64,000 bases of DNA from Amycolatopsis sp. NBC_01480. Lineage in GTDB: Bacteria > Actinomycetota > Actinomycetes > Mycobacteriales > Pseudonocardiaceae. The notes beneath the pieces are model-generated. The model was not told the origin of the DNA and did no database searches. It saw only the letters and a program-made list of their open reading frames with translations. Positions within the stretch are counted from its first letter, which is position 1; each line of letters starts with the position of its first letter. The position numbers were made by a program, and so were the translations under genes. Shown piece by piece: positions 27,606-37,582 of this stretch. The stretch is taken from positions 1,426,001-1,490,000 of the forward strand of contig NZ_CP109442.1 of NCBI RefSeq assembly GCF_036227205.1, in the 5' to 3' direction.

Positions 27606-29246
27606 TCACTTCTTCGGCGCGGGCTTGTTGACCTTCACGGTCTCCTGCCCGACCTGGTCGGCGTCCATGGCCGCGGCGTCCGCCTCGGCCAGGTTCTTGC
27701 CCTCGGAGGTGGTGAACTCCTTCTTGAACTCGTTCACCGCGTCGACCAGGCTCTCGCGGGCCTCGGGCGAGAACTTGCCCGTGTCGCGGACCGAGCCGAG
27801 GATCTCGCCGTGCTTGCGGCGAGCCGAGTCGAGGAACTCGTGGTTGAACCGGCGCACGTCCTCGGTCGGGACCGAGTCGTAGTGCCCGTTCGTGCCCAGG
27901 AACACCGTGGCGACCTGCTCCTCGACCGGGACCGGCGAGTACTGCGGCTGCTTGAGCACCTCGTAGAGGCGCGCGCCCCGCTCGAGCTGCGCCTTGGAGG
28001 CGTCGTCGAGGTCGGAGGCGAACGCGGCGAAGGACTCCAGCTCGCGGTACTGCGACAGGTCGATCCGGAGCGAGCCCGAAACGTCCTTCATCGCCTTGAC
28101 CTGCGCGGCACCACCCACGCGGGACACCGAGATGCCCACGTCGATGGCCGGGCGCTGGCCGGCGTTGAACAGGTCCGACTGGAAGAAGCACTGGCCGTCG
28201 GTGATCGAGATGACGTTCGTCGGGATGTAGGCCGACACGTCGTTGGCCTTCGTCTCGATGATCGGCAGCCCGGTCAGCGAGCCGGCGCCCAGCTCGTCCG
28301 ACAGCTTCGCGCAACGCTCGAGCAGGCGGGAGTGCAAGTAGAAGACGTCGCCGGGGAAGGCCTCGCGGCCCGGCGGGCGGCGCAGCAGCAGCGAGATCGC
28401 GCGGTACGCGTCGGCCTGCTTGGTCAGGTCGTCGAACACGATCAGGACGTGCTTGCCCTCGTACATCCAGTGCTGGCCGATGGCCGAGCCGGTGTACGGG
28501 GCGATCCACTTGAAGCCGGCCGAGTCCGAAGCCGGGGCGGCGACGATGGTGGTGTACTCCATCGCGCCCGCGTCCTCGAGCGACTTCTTCACCGCGGCGA
28601 TCGTGGAGCCCTTCTGGCCGACCGCGACGTAGATGCAGCGAACCTGCTTCTTCTCGTCGCCGGTCTCCCAGTTGGCCTTCTGGTTGATGATCGTGTCGAC
28701 CGCGACCGCCGTCTTGCCGGTCTTGCGGTCGCCGATGATCAGCTGGCGCTGGCCACGGCCGATCGGCGTCATCGCGTCGATCGCGGTGATGCCGGTCTGC
28801 AGCGGCTCGGACACCGGCTGGCGCTCGACCACCGAGGCGGCCTTGAGCTCCAGCGGGCGACGGCCCGTGGTCTCGATCTCGCCGAGCCCGTCGATGGCCT
28901 GGCCCAGCGGGTCCACGACCCGGCCGAGGTAGCCGTCGCCGACCGGCACGGACAGCACCTGGCCGGTCCGCTTGACCTGCTGGCCCTCTTCGATGGTCTC
29001 GAAGTCACCCAGGATCGCGACACCGATCGAACGCGCGTCGAGGTTCAGCGCCACACCGAGCACGCCGCCCGGGAACTCGAGCAGCTCGTTGGCCATGGCC
29101 GAGGGCAGGCCCTCGACGTGGGCGATACCGTCACCGGCGTCGACGACGACGCCGACCTCTTCCCTTTCAACGGAAGGGGCGTAACTCGAGACGTAGTTCT
29201 CGATCGCGTGGGCGATCTCGTCCGAGGAGATCGTCAGCTCCGCCAT
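27606..29246 (-). CDS. atpA: ATP synthase alpha subunit with C-terminal extension
   Basis: 546 residues versus 513 in Escherichia coli. P-loop [14 protein letters not shown] and the [26 protein letters not shown] segment are conserved. The extra 30 or so residues at the C-terminus (ending [23 protein letters not shown]) match the actinobacterial alpha extension that in mycobacteria contributes to blocking ATP hydrolysis. The start is the ATG at 29246 ([18 protein letters not shown]), the conserved family start; the frame stays open further upstream. Confidence 0.97.
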   Translation of the reverse strand: MAELTISSDEIAHAIENYVSSYAPSVEREEVGVVVDAGDGIAHVEGLPSAMANELLEFPGGVLGVALNLDARSIGVAILGDFETIEEGQQVKRTGQVLSVPVGDGYLGRVVDPLGQAIDGLGEIETTGRRPLELKAASVVERQPVSEPLQTGITAIDAMTPIGRGQRQLIIGDRKTGKTAVAVDTIINQKANWETGDEKKQVRCIYVAVGQKGSTIAAVKKSLEDAGAMEYTTIVAAPASDSAGFKWIAPYTGSAIGQHWMYEGKHVLIVFDDLTKQADAYRAISLLLRRPPGREAFPGDVFYLHSRLLERCAKLSDELGAGSLTGLPIIETKANDVSAYIPTNVISITDGQCFFQSDLFNAGQRPAIDVGISVSRVGGAAQVKAMKDVSGSLRIDLSQYRELESFAAFASDLDDASKAQLERGARLYEVLKQPQYSPVPVEEQVATVFLGTNGHYDSVPTEDVRRFNHEFLDSARRKHGEILGSVRDTGKFSPEARESLVDAVNEFKKEFTTSEGKNLAEADAAAMDADQVGQETVKVNKPAPKK

Positions 29247-29313
29247 TTCGTTCCCGCTCTCGCTTCTGTTCTGTCCAGTGTGCAAAGTCTGTTGGGCCGG
29301 CCGGGCACGCCGG

Positions 29314-30138
29314 TCAGGCCCGGCTCAGCCGGCCGCGCAGGGCGGCGAGCTGTCCGGCCGTGCTGCCGTCGATGACCTCGTCGCCGACGCGGACGACGAG
29401 CCCGCCGCCGAGCCGGGGGTCCACCTCGACGTGCAGGGCCATGGGCCGGCCGTACATCCCGGTGAGCTTCGACCCGAGCTGGGTCTGCTGCTCGTCGGTG
29501 AGGGCGTTGGCGCTGGTCACGTAGGCGACGGAGCGCTGACGCCGTTCCGCGGCCAGCTTGACCAGCTTGTCGAGCCCGATGCCGACGCCGCGCCCCTTGG
29601 CCCGGCGGACGACCTGCTCGACCAGTGTCTCGGTGACCACGTCGACCTTGTCCGCGAACAGCCCGCGGACCAGTGCCCGCTTGGCGTCGGCGGGGCCGGC
29701 CAGGTCCGACAGCGCGGCCTCCAGCTCCGGGGAGCCGGCGACGACCCGCGCGATCTGGAACAGCTGGGATTCGACGGTGTCGACGTTCCCGGCCTGCTCG
29801 GCGGCGGTGAGCAGCGCGGAGCGGCCCACCGACTCGAGCCCGTCGGTCAGCTGACGCGGGCTGGACCAGCGGCTGCCCGCCACGGTGTCGAGCACCTTCA
29901 GCGCCGGTTCGCTCAGCTTCCCGTCGAACAGCCGGCGGATGAGGCCGCGGCGGGCCTCGGGCTCGACCGAAGCGTCGCCGACCGCCCGGCGCAGGCCGAT
30001 CTCGCGGTCGAGCAGGTCGACGACCGAGAGCAGCTCGTCTCCGACCGTCGCAGCGTCGGCGCCCGCGTCGGCCAGTACCTCGCCGAGACGGTTCTCGGCG
30101 AGGTCGAGCGCTTCACGGCTCGCAGCATGCAGCGTCAT
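29314..30138 (-). CDS. atpH: ATP synthase delta subunit (long actinobacterial form)
   Basis: 274 residues, about 100 longer than the Escherichia coli subunit (177) but typical for actinobacteria. The N-terminal helical domain is followed by the C-terminal [51 protein letters not shown] segment that contacts subunit b. Part of the stator stalk. Begins 6 bp after the atpF stop. Confidence 0.95.
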   Translation of the reverse strand: MTLHAASREALDLAENRLGEVLADAGADAATVGDELLSVVDLLDREIGLRRAVGDASVEPEARRGLIRRLFDGKLSEPALKVLDTVAGSRWSSPRQLTDGLESVGRSALLTAAEQAGNVDTVESQLFQIARVVAGSPELEAALSDLAGPADAKRALVRGLFADKVDVVTETLVEQVVRRAKGRGVGIGLDKLVKLAAERRQRSVAYVTSANALTDEQQTQLGSKLTGMYGRPMALHVEVDPRLGGGLVVRVGDEVIDGSTAGQLAALRGRLSRA

Positions 30139-30144
30139 TCTGGT

Positions 30145-30696
30145 CTACTTCCCCGCTCCGTTGGCGCCGGCCGTCTCGAGCTCCTGCAGGAAACGGTCGA
30201 CGGTGCCCCGGCGGCGTGCCTCGTCCTCGAGCGACTCGCCGACGATGCGGCTGGCCAGCTCGACCGCGTTGCGGCCCATGTCGGCCCGCAGCTCGGCGAC
30301 GATCTGCGCCTTCTGGGCCTGCAGCTGAGCGTGTCCCTGGGCGACGATCCGCTGGGACTCGGACTCGGCCTCGGCCCGCAGCTCCGCCTTGATCTGCTCG
30401 GCCTCGAGCCGCGCGTCATCACGGATCTTCGCGGCCTCGGACCGGGCTTCGGCCAGCTGTGCCTTGTACTGGGCCAGCGCTTCCTCGGCCTCGGCCTGGG
30501 CCCGCTCGGCCTTCTCGATGCCGCCTTCGATCTTCTGCGCCCGCTCCTCGTACGCGGTCTCGAAACGAGGGACCACGTACTTCTTCATGACCAGGAGCAG
30601 CAGGATGAAGGCGACGAACCCGAGGATCAGCTCGGGGATGTGCGGGATGATCGGGCTCGGCGTCTCCGCGGCGAGCACCAACTCGGTCTTCAGCAC
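30145..30696 (-). CDS. atpF: ATP synthase b subunit
   Basis: 183 residues. One membrane helix near residues 22-42 (ELILGFVAFILLLLVMKKYVV) and a long charged, Ala/Glu/Gln/Arg-rich coiled coil forming the peripheral stalk. GTG start at 30696, 29 bp after atpE. Unlike in mycobacteria, atpH is not fused to a b-like domain, so only one b gene is present in the operon. Confidence 0.95.
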   Translation of the reverse strand: MLKTELVLAAETPSPIIPHIPELILGFVAFILLLLVMKKYVVPRFETAYEERAQKIEGGIEKAERAQAEAEEALAQYKAQLAEARSEAAKIRDDARLEAEQIKAELRAEAESESQRIVAQGHAQLQAQKAQIVAELRADMGRNAVELASRIVGESLEDEARRRGTVDRFLQELETAGANGAGK

Positions 30697-30725
30697 AACG
30701 TCTCCTTAAGCGATGAGCGGGTGAC

Positions 30726-30977
30726 TCAGGCCGCGGCGGAGGCGATGAAGTAGATGACGATACCGATCAGCGCCAGCACCTCGACCAGAACGAAGGTCGT
30801 GTAACCCAGGGTCTGGAGCTTGCCCTGGGCCTCCGGCTGACGCGCGGTGCCGTTGATGACAGCGGCGAAGATCAGACCCACGCCGATACCGGGGCCGATG
30901 GCGCCGAGGCCGTAACCGATGGCGGCGAGGCCCGGGTTGATGCTGCCGGCGGCCTGGGCGAGAACCTCAGTAGTCAC
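30726..30977 (-). CDS. atpE: ATP synthase c subunit (proteolipid)
   Basis: 83 residues, two helices. The polar loop ARQPEA joins them and the proton-carrying carboxylate is Glu66 in [12 protein letters not shown]. No sodium-motif residues are obvious, so it is a proton-type ring. It is the target subunit of bedaquiline in mycobacteria, but the Asp28-equivalent position here is a hydrophobic residue (GIGVG). Confidence 0.97.
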   Translation of the reverse strand: MTTEVLAQAAGSINPGLAAIGYGLGAIGPGIGVGLIFAAVINGTARQPEAQGKLQTLGYTTFVLVEVLALIGIVIYFIASAAA

Positions 30978-31039
30978 TTGCGTTTCCCTTCAAACTCGGT
31001 CCGCGCGACTCACGCGGATCGGGGGCTTGTGTGTTCTTC

Positions 31040-31837
31040 TCAGTGCTCGGCGGCCAGTGCGGCGCCGATGTAACTCGCGGACAGGATCGCGAAGATGTAG
31101 GCCTGCAGGACCTGGATGAAAGCCTCCAGGAAGGTCATCAGGATGGCGAAGATCCAGGCCACCGCCGAAACCGGCTTCAGCGCCCCGCTCGCCTCGTTCA
31201 GCAGGAACGCCCCGCCGAGCGTGAACACCGCGATGATGAGGTGCCCGGCGAACATGGCGGCGAAGACTCGGATCGCGAGCGTGATCGGCGCCAGGAAGAA
31301 CTTCTGCGCGAACTCGATCAGCGAGAACAGCGGGAGCACGAACGCCGGCACGCCCGGCGGGGCCAGTTCCTTCTTCAGGTAGTGGCCGAGCCCGTGCCGC
31401 TTGATGCCGACGTAGTGGTAGACCGGGTAGACCACCAGCACCGCCAGCGCGACCGGGAAGCCGATCCGCGACATGGTCGGGAACTGGAGCACCGGGATGA
31501 TGCCGAACAGGTTGTTCACCAACACGAAGGTGAACAGCGAGAAAATAAGCGGGACGAACTTCTTGAAGTCCTGGGAACCGATCTGGTCCCGCGCGATGTT
31601 GTTGCGGCCGAAGTCGTAGATCGATTCGGCGACGAACTGCCCCTTGGTCGGGACCACCTTCAGCTTGCGTGTGGCCACCAGGAAGTACACCGCGATGATG
31701 ATGACGGACAGCACCACCAGCAGCATCGGCTTGGTGACACTGCCCCAATAGCCGGAGCCGAAAATCGGCGGCAACACGAAGTCTCCGGCGCCGGGGGGCT
31801 GAAAAGTAGCACCCTCGGCTAGTACCAGCGCGCCCAC
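31040..31837 (-). CDS. atpB: ATP synthase a subunit
   Basis: 265 residues, multi-pass membrane subunit forming the proton half-channels. The essential arginine is in the helix APITLAIRVFAAMFAGHLI; the downstream helix has ILMTFLEAFIQVLQAYIFAILSASYI. First structural gene of the operon atpB-E-F-H-A-G-D-C, which runs to atpC at 24748 and probably into the DUF2550 gene. Confidence 0.96.
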   Translation of the reverse strand: MGALVLAEGATFQPPGAGDFVLPPIFGSGYWGSVTKPMLLVVLSVIIIAVYFLVATRKLKVVPTKGQFVAESIYDFGRNNIARDQIGSQDFKKFVPLIFSLFTFVLVNNLFGIIPVLQFPTMSRIGFPVALAVLVVYPVYHYVGIKRHGLGHYLKKELAPPGVPAFVLPLFSLIEFAQKFFLAPITLAIRVFAAMFAGHLIIAVFTLGGAFLLNEASGALKPVSAVAWIFAILMTFLEAFIQVLQAYIFAILSASYIGAALAAEH

Positions 31838-32221
31838 TGGGCTCCTTCCGGTTCTCCCGGCCGGCGTTCACTCCGCCGGGGGAATCGTCACGATCTGGAC
31901 TTAACGTACCCGATACGTATCGGGACGCCGGAGGCGGCTACCCCACGATGCGCTGAACACGACTTCACGTTCTGCACACGCGGGTTCTCGCGTGAACACT
32001 CCCTGGGGACTGCCAGAGATACAGCGGGAGACGGGACGTGCCATCACGGTCGCCACGTTGCTGATCGCGGTGCGTCTCAAGGGAGAGTGCGGCCGAGGCC
32101 GCCACCCATTAAGCGGGACCATACCAGCAGGTAATCCGGTGCCGTACGGGCGTACTTCTAACCAGCCGTTCGGCCGAGGACCAAGGTCCCTAGTGGACCC
32201 GGGACCTCAGTCCCGAACCGC
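31838..32221 (-). promoter_or_regulatory. atp operon upstream region with a perfect 16-bp palindrome
   Basis: 384 bp without a gene between atpI and atpB. It contains CCCGATACGTATCGGG at 31909-31924, a perfect palindrome about 75 bp before the atpB start, a likely regulator site or part of the promoter. Near the atpI end a small hairpin GGGAC-CTCA-GTCCC (32203-32216) may end atpI transcription. No other element is evident. Confidence 0.5.
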
Positions 32222-32662
32222 TCAGCTGCCCGCGGGGATGATCGTCGGGATCTTGGCGCGCTTCTGCGCGCGGACCTCGGCGGCGGCCGAGATGATCACC
32301 GCGACGAGCAGGGTGACGCCCAGTGCGAGCGGGTTCACGATCGCGATTCCCTTGAGGAGGGTCAGCGCGCCGAAGAGCACCAGGATCTTGAAGATGTAGC
32401 CGCCCAGCGCGATCACCATGCTGAACATCGGGTCCTGCCCGGCGCTGAACCGCATCATGGCGAGAGTGGCCAAAGAGGACAGCAGCCCGAGCGCGCCGCC
32501 GATCAGCCCGCCGATCAGCCCGGGCATGCCCTTGAGCACCAGGAAGACCACAACGGACACGACGATCGCCGGGGGCGTCACGAGCAGGGTCGCCCGCTGC
32601 ATCGCCGCGGCCGCCGTCAGCACGGTCTTCGCGTGCGGGTTCTCGGTCTCGGTGTCGCTCAC
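32222..32662 (-). CDS. atpI: AtpI-like membrane protein
   Basis: 146 residues with four predicted membrane helices and short polar ends. Position directly upstream of atpB, and the pattern of paired glycine-rich helices (GMPGLIGGLIGGALGLLSSLATL), fit the AtpI/Rv1303-type protein that helps c-ring assembly or ion supply. Sequence identity in this family is low, so the call rests partly on position. Confidence 0.82.
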   Translation of the reverse strand: MSDTETENPHAKTVLTAAAAMQRATLLVTPPAIVVSVVVFLVLKGMPGLIGGLIGGALGLLSSLATLAMMRFSAGQDPMFSMVIALGGYIFKILVLFGALTLLKGIAIVNPLALGVTLLVAVIISAAAEVRAQKRAKIPTIIPAGS

Positions 32663-32779
32663 AGCAAGCTCCCTGCTCGGTTCGACCCACCAGTGTAGAG
32701 GTGCCCGCCGCGGCCGGTCCGCCGCCCGGTGCGTTCCGTGATCCGGGTCGCGCCACGCGGGCGCGTTCGAGGATAGCGC

Positions 32780-33937
32780 TCAGCCGACGGGACGGTGGCG
32801 CGCGCGCAGCCGCGGGATGATCGAGATCAGCACGGCGATCGCGAGCGCCAGGCCGATCACCCAGAACTTCACCGGGCCGTCGAACAGCGTCACCGAAACC
32901 GCGCCGAAGGCCAGGATCCCGGCCCACAAATAGATCAGCAGCACCGCGCGGCGCTGCGAGTGGCCGATCTCCAGCAGGCGGTGGTGCAGGTGCATTTTGT
33001 CCGCGGCGAACGGGCTTTCGCCGCGGCGGGTGCGGCGGATGACCGCCATGATCAGGTCCAGCAACGGCACGAAGAGCACCGCGACCACCACGACGAGTGG
33101 CGAAAGCAGGGCCAGCGCGTCCGAAGCGCTGAAGCGCGTGTAGCTCACCCGGCCGCTGGCGGACGTCGTCGCGCCGGCGAGCATCAGCCCGATCATCATC
33201 GAGCCCGAGTCGCCCATGAAGATCTTGGCGGGCTGGAAATTGTAGGGCAGGAAGCCCAGACAGGCGCCGGCGAGCGTGGCCGCGATCAGCGCCGGCGGGT
33301 ACGAGCCGACGTCGCCGCCCGCGCTGTCCAGCAGGCCCAGGGAGAACGCGCAGGTGGCCGCCGCGGCGATGAAGCCGAGGCCGCCCGCGAGCCCGTCGAG
33401 GCCGTCGACGAAGTTCATCGCGTTGACCATCACCACGACCATCAGCACGGTCAGCAGCGCGCCCTGGTTCTTGTCCAGCACCAGGACCGAGCCGAACGAG
33501 TCGCCCTGGCCGCCCCACGGCACCCAGAACGACACCCACTGCACGCCGAAGATGACCAGGATCCCGGCGCACATCACCTGTCCGGCGAGCTTGGTCCACG
33601 CGTCCAGCTCGAACCGGTCGTCGAGCGCGCCGATGAGCGACAGGACGCCGGCCGCGAGCAGCACGCCGACCGCGTCGAGCGAGGCGTCGAAACCGTGGCT
33701 GAGCGCGGGCAGCTGGTGCGCGAGCCCCATCGCCGCGGCGACCCCGAGGTAGATGCCGACCCCGCCCATGCGCGGGATCGGCGTCACGTGGACGTCGCGG
33801 GCGCGCGGGTTGGCGATCGCGCCGATGCGGATCGCGACGCGGCGGACGACGCCGGTGAGCAGGAACGTCACAGCCGTCGCGGTGAGCGCGACGAGGAGGT
33901 ACTCCCGGATCGGGAGAAGTCCTTGCACAGGGGACAT
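32780..33937 (-). CDS. wecA: WecA/MraY-type undecaprenyl-phosphate GlcNAc-1-phosphate transferase
   Basis: 385 residues, about eleven membrane helices. Motifs of the polyprenyl-phosphate sugar-1-phosphate transferases are intact: LIGALDDRFELD, NAMNFVDGLDGLAGG with the catalytic aspartates, PAKIFMGDSGSMMIG and the C-terminal HLHHRLLEIGHS. In actinobacteria it starts the linker of arabinogalactan or other wall polymers by putting GlcNAc-1-P on the lipid carrier. Same position as Rv1302 (rfe/wecA) between the Sua5 gene and atpI. Confidence 0.95.
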   Translation of the reverse strand: MSPVQGLLPIREYLLVALTATAVTFLLTGVVRRVAIRIGAIANPRARDVHVTPIPRMGGVGIYLGVAAAMGLAHQLPALSHGFDASLDAVGVLLAAGVLSLIGALDDRFELDAWTKLAGQVMCAGILVIFGVQWVSFWVPWGGQGDSFGSVLVLDKNQGALLTVLMVVVMVNAMNFVDGLDGLAGGLGFIAAAATCAFSLGLLDSAGGDVGSYPPALIAATLAGACLGFLPYNFQPAKIFMGDSGSMMIGLMLAGATTSASGRVSYTRFSASDALALLSPLVVVVAVLFVPLLDLIMAVIRRTRRGESPFAADKMHLHHRLLEIGHSQRRAVLLIYLWAGILAFGAVSVTLFDGPVKFWVIGLALAIAVLISIIPRLRARHRPVG

Positions 33938-34065
33938 GACAGCGTCACGCCTGCCGGGGGGTCCGAGTCACCGCGTCACGCTACCGCGACCGTGAGACAG
34001 CGTTGTAAACGACTGTCACGCCGTTCGCGGCGGCGGGGCGGTGAGACCATTGTGGACTCCCCCGC

Positions 34066-34716
34066 TCAGGCCAGCGCCTCGACGGCGATGCCCATCACCT
34101 CGGCGATCGCGGCCCGGGTGACCGCGCCCTCGCGCAGCACCACGGGCGTATCGCCGGTGAGGTCGACGATCGAGGACGCGACCGGCTCGCCGCTCGAACC
34201 GCCGTCGAGGTACACCGCCACGGAGTCGCCGAGCTGGTCCTGCGCCTCGGCGGCGGTGGCCGCGGGCGGGCGGCCCGAGACGTTCGCGCTCGACACGGCC
34301 ATCGGGCCGACGTCGCGCAGCAGCTCCAGCGCGACCGGGTGCAGCGGCATGCGCAGCATCACGGTGCCGCGCGACTGCCCGAGGTTCCACTGCAGGCTCG
34401 GCGCGTGCGGCAGCACGATGGACAGGTCGCCGGGCCAGAACGCCTCGATCAGCGCCCGCGCCTGCGGCGGCACGCCCAGCACCAGACCGTCCACAGTGGA
34501 CCAGGACCCGACCAGCACGCCGACCGGCATGTCCGGGCCGCGGTTCTTGGCGCGCAGCAGCGCCTGCACGGCGCCCGCGTCGAAGGCGTCCGCGCCGATC
34601 CCGTAAACGGTGTCGGTGGGCAGGACGACCAGCCGGCTGGACCGCACGGAGGCGGCCGCGGCGGCCAGCCCTTCGGCCCGGGACTCGCGCTTGCTGCAGT
34701 CGTACACCGTGCTCAT
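34066..34716 (-). CDS. tsaC: L-threonylcarbamoyladenylate synthase (TsaC/Sua5)
   Basis: 216 residues of the YrdC/Sua5 fold, without the extra Sua5 C-terminal domain. Motifs: VVLPTDTVYGIGADAFD, KNRGPDMPVGVLV, WPGDLSIVLPH, GTVMLRMPLHP and SSANVSG. It makes the threonylcarbamoyl-AMP used for t6A37 modification of ANN-decoding tRNAs. In Mycobacterium tuberculosis it directly follows prmC; here an M6 protease and a CadD-like gene are inserted between the two. Confidence 0.95.
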   Translation of the reverse strand: MSTVYDCSKRESRAEGLAAAAASVRSSRLVVLPTDTVYGIGADAFDAGAVQALLRAKNRGPDMPVGVLVGSWSTVDGLVLGVPPQARALIEAFWPGDLSIVLPHAPSLQWNLGQSRGTVMLRMPLHPVALELLRDVGPMAVSSANVSGRPPAATAAEAQDQLGDSVAVYLDGGSSGEPVASSIVDLTGDTPVVLREGAVTRAAIAEVMGIAVEALA

Positions 34717-34779
34717 GCCGCGAGCCTAGCCCTCGTCCCCGGCGCCTGATCCGGTGGTCAGGTGCCGGGGACGGGCGGC

Positions 34780-36765
34780 TCAGAAGCCGATCGCGGAGCA
34801 GGTGGTGGTGCTCGTGCGGGACGGATCGGCGACCGAGGTCGCGGTGAGCTTGACGCGCGCGGTGTAGGCCGCGCCCGGTGCCCGTTTCGCGTAGGCCCGC
34901 ACCGGGGCCGTCTTGCCGAACTTCGCCGTCGCCAGCTCGTTGGGCAGGCGGACCTCCCAGCCCTTCGCGTCGGTGCTGACGCTCAGCCGGTAGGTGTCGG
35001 AGTCGTACGGGGCCTTCGCACCGCGCGCCGAACCGGTGTTGAGCAGGCGGAAGTCGCACGTCGCGAGTCCGCCGTCGGTGAATGCCGGCAAGGCGGGCAG
35101 CAGTGCCGCGCCACGCGTCTGCGGCCCCGCGCCGTCGAGCGAGGCGACCGTGACGGTGTACGAGAGGATCCCGCTGCCGTCCCGCTTGACGTCGGTGACC
35201 AGGAAGTGCAGCCGGTTCGCCTGGTCGGTGTACTCGTACCCGCCGGACGCGCCGGTGCCCGCCTTGAACGCGGCATCGTTGAGCTGCCGGTAGTCGCCGA
35301 CGGTGGCCTTCACCGGCGTGCCGTCCGGCTTCACGTAGTCGGTGAGCCCGACGTCCTGCGGATTGGCGTCGACGATCCATTCGAACGGCGCGGCGTCGCG
35401 GTTCTTCGTCTTGGCCAGCAGCACCCCGGAGTCGGGCGCGAACGAGTCCGAGCCCATGCGGTCGACGACCTCGACGGTGTAGTTGTCGTAACCGCCGCCG
35501 TCGCACAAGGGATCGGTCTTACCGTCGCACTTCGGCGATTTGTCGCCGCCGGGCAGCGCGATGGTGATGCCGGTGTACGCGCCGGGTTCCGGCGCTGCCT
35601 CGCGCGCAGTCACCCGCGCCGTGACGGGGCCGGTCTTGGCCAGCTGGTCGCGGTCGAGCTGCAGCACCTGGGCGGGGTCGACGATGCCGAGCTTGAGCTT
35701 GTTGCGCAGCATGTGGTGCGCGCCCATGGAGCCGCCCTCGGTGGCCGGGATCTGCCAGCGCGTGTGCGGTCCGCCGGGGCCGTTGAAGCTGCCGCGCGAA
35801 AGCATTTCCCACGGGCCGGTGTAACTGCGCTGGGGCGGGTCGCCGAACGGGTTGTTGTAGTTGTCGCCGATGCCGAGGATGTGGCTGAACTCGTGCGCGT
35901 AGACCGCCTGGCCGGAGCTCTCGGCCTGGGTGGACGAGCCGTTCTGCGCGTTGGGCCAGATGCTCGCGGCCGAAGCCCACGAGGTCCACGGCACGTAGCG
36001 GGTGTCCGCCCAGTTGGGCAGGGTCTCGTCGCCGGGCGGGCCGAACTCGTCCGGCACGGACTCCTTGTCGCCGAACTTCATCTCGCCGAACTCCTGCCAG
36101 GTCGAGCTTTCGTCCTGGCCCGCGGACAGGAAGAAGACGAAGTCGAACTGGTCGGCCACGGGGCCGACGTCGGCGCGCCACGCGGCCGCGGCGTCCGTGC
36201 GGAGGTTCCGGGTGCAGTTCGCGCCGTGGGGGCAGGCGTTCTGCTGGAACTCCATGCCGTACTCGAAGGACTTGCCGGGCATCCGGTACGGGCCGAACGC
36301 GGTCAGGTCGACGCCGAGGCGGCCGCCGGAGTCCTCCATCCAGTACTCGTTGATGGTGTGGCCGTGGTTGAGCGCTTCGGGCTTGTTGAGGAAGTCCTGG
36401 TAGTACTTCGCGACGCCGTCACGCGGGAGGTCGTGCGCGCTCGGGCCGGGGTTGCCGAACACCGTCGAATGCGGCGCCTTGGTGACGACGAAGTCCTGGT
36501 CGGGGTAATCGGTGAGGACCACGGCGCCCTTGAACGTGCGCTGGGTCGGCTTCAGCGCCGGGTCGGCCCAGTTCGTGCCGGGGATCTTGCGGTAGTCGTC
36601 CCAGGTCATGGCCGCCTGGTCGGTCCAGCGCGCGGCGTCGATCGGGGCGGGCCAGCCGCGGGTGAGCGGGTCGGCGGCCGCGGTGCCGGCGGCCAGGCCG
36701 GGCAGCAGCACCGCGGCGACGACCACGGCGAGGGCGGTCTTGACGCGTCGGTAGGAGGGTCTCAT
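34780..36765 (-). CDS. Secreted M6-type metalloprotease
   Basis: 661 residues. Signal peptide at 1-30 (MRPSYRRVKTALAVVVAAVLLPGLAAGTAAA). The zinc site HEFSHILGIGDNY (291-303) fits HExxHxxGxxD of the M6 family (immune inhibitor A). AAGGAGCG precedes the ATG at 36765, deciding the start. The C-terminal 350 residues are beta-rich and include a small CDGKTDPLCDGGG loop that may be disulfide-bonded. Probably degrades extracellular proteins. It is an insertion within the conserved prmC-tsaC neighbourhood. Confidence 0.9.
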   Translation of the reverse strand: MRPSYRRVKTALAVVVAAVLLPGLAAGTAAADPLTRGWPAPIDAARWTDQAAMTWDDYRKIPGTNWADPALKPTQRTFKGAVVLTDYPDQDFVVTKAPHSTVFGNPGPSAHDLPRDGVAKYYQDFLNKPEALNHGHTINEYWMEDSGGRLGVDLTAFGPYRMPGKSFEYGMEFQQNACPHGANCTRNLRTDAAAAWRADVGPVADQFDFVFFLSAGQDESSTWQEFGEMKFGDKESVPDEFGPPGDETLPNWADTRYVPWTSWASAASIWPNAQNGSSTQAESSGQAVYAHEFSHILGIGDNYNNPFGDPPQRSYTGPWEMLSRGSFNGPGGPHTRWQIPATEGGSMGAHHMLRNKLKLGIVDPAQVLQLDRDQLAKTGPVTARVTAREAAPEPGAYTGITIALPGGDKSPKCDGKTDPLCDGGGYDNYTVEVVDRMGSDSFAPDSGVLLAKTKNRDAAPFEWIVDANPQDVGLTDYVKPDGTPVKATVGDYRQLNDAAFKAGTGASGGYEYTDQANRLHFLVTDVKRDGSGILSYTVTVASLDGAGPQTRGAALLPALPAFTDGGLATCDFRLLNTGSARGAKAPYDSDTYRLSVSTDAKGWEVRLPNELATAKFGKTAPVRAYAKRAPGAAYTARVKLTATSVADPSRTSTTTCSAIGF

Positions 36766-36946
36766 CCACGCTCCTTCACGAACTCCGGCCGCCTCGGGGA
36801 CGGCGGCTCGAAGATCGACCGTAGGGCCGTTAGTTAGGGCTGCGAACGAAATCCACCCCCATGCCTCACGACGAAAGTCGGGCACCGGGGCCGGAAAGGG
36901 CAAAAATTCGCGACCGGCGCATTGCGGCCTTCGGTGCCCACTGGGG

Positions 36947-37537
36947 CTACAAGCCGAACGCGCCGCCCTCGACGAGGATGAGCAGACCGAGGCCGATCAG
37001 GACGACCGGCAGCAGGATGTGGCCCCACCGGGCCAGTGCCCTCGCGACGGCCGCGCGGGTGGCGAAGAACCGGCCGGCCGCGAGCCAGCCGGCCATCAGG
37101 ACGAGGAACACGACCGCGTACTCGGTCATGCCGCCGACGCCCGCGGTGGCGAAGACCGGCACGTACGCGCCGATGTTGTCGCCGCCGTTGGCGAAGGTGA
37201 TCACCGCGACCTCGAGGATCTTCGGGCCGCGGCGCGCGTTTTCCTGGTCGAGATCGTCGCGGCGCCGCCACGCCTCCACCGCCGCCTTGACCCCGAGCGC
37301 GAGCGGCAGCAGCCCGAGGTACGGGACGGCCCCGTCCGGCAGGAACGTCGCGCCGAACGCCGCGGCCACGCTGACGGCGAGGATGACCAGGAAGCCGAGG
37401 TACTGGCCTAGGGCGATCGTCCGCGTCGCCCCGCGGTGCCCGGCGTCCTGGGCGAAGAACACCGCCAGTACCAGGAGGTCGTCGATGTTCGTGGCGGCGA
37501 ACAGGACCACGGCCTGACCGAGGACGCCGAAGTTCAC
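36947..37537 (-). CDS. CadD-like transporter
   Basis: 196 residues, five to six helices. ATNIDDLLVLAVFFAQ near the N-terminus and ITFANGGDNIGAYVPVFA in the second half are the two Asp/Asn-rich repeats of the CadD cadmium-resistance family (related to the LysE superfamily). The substrate may be cadmium or another cation. GTG start at 37537. It lies between prmC and the M6 protease as part of an accessory insertion. Confidence 0.87.
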   Translation of the reverse strand: MNFGVLGQAVVLFAATNIDDLLVLAVFFAQDAGHRGATRTIALGQYLGFLVILAVSVAAAFGATFLPDGAVPYLGLLPLALGVKAAVEAWRRRDDLDQENARRGPKILEVAVITFANGGDNIGAYVPVFATAGVGGMTEYAVVFLVLMAGWLAAGRFFATRAAVARALARWGHILLPVVLIGLGLLILVEGGAFGL

Positions 37538-37582
37538 CGCCGGATCACGGACAGGCCGGCCGTCACGACGTGCCCGCGCCGC

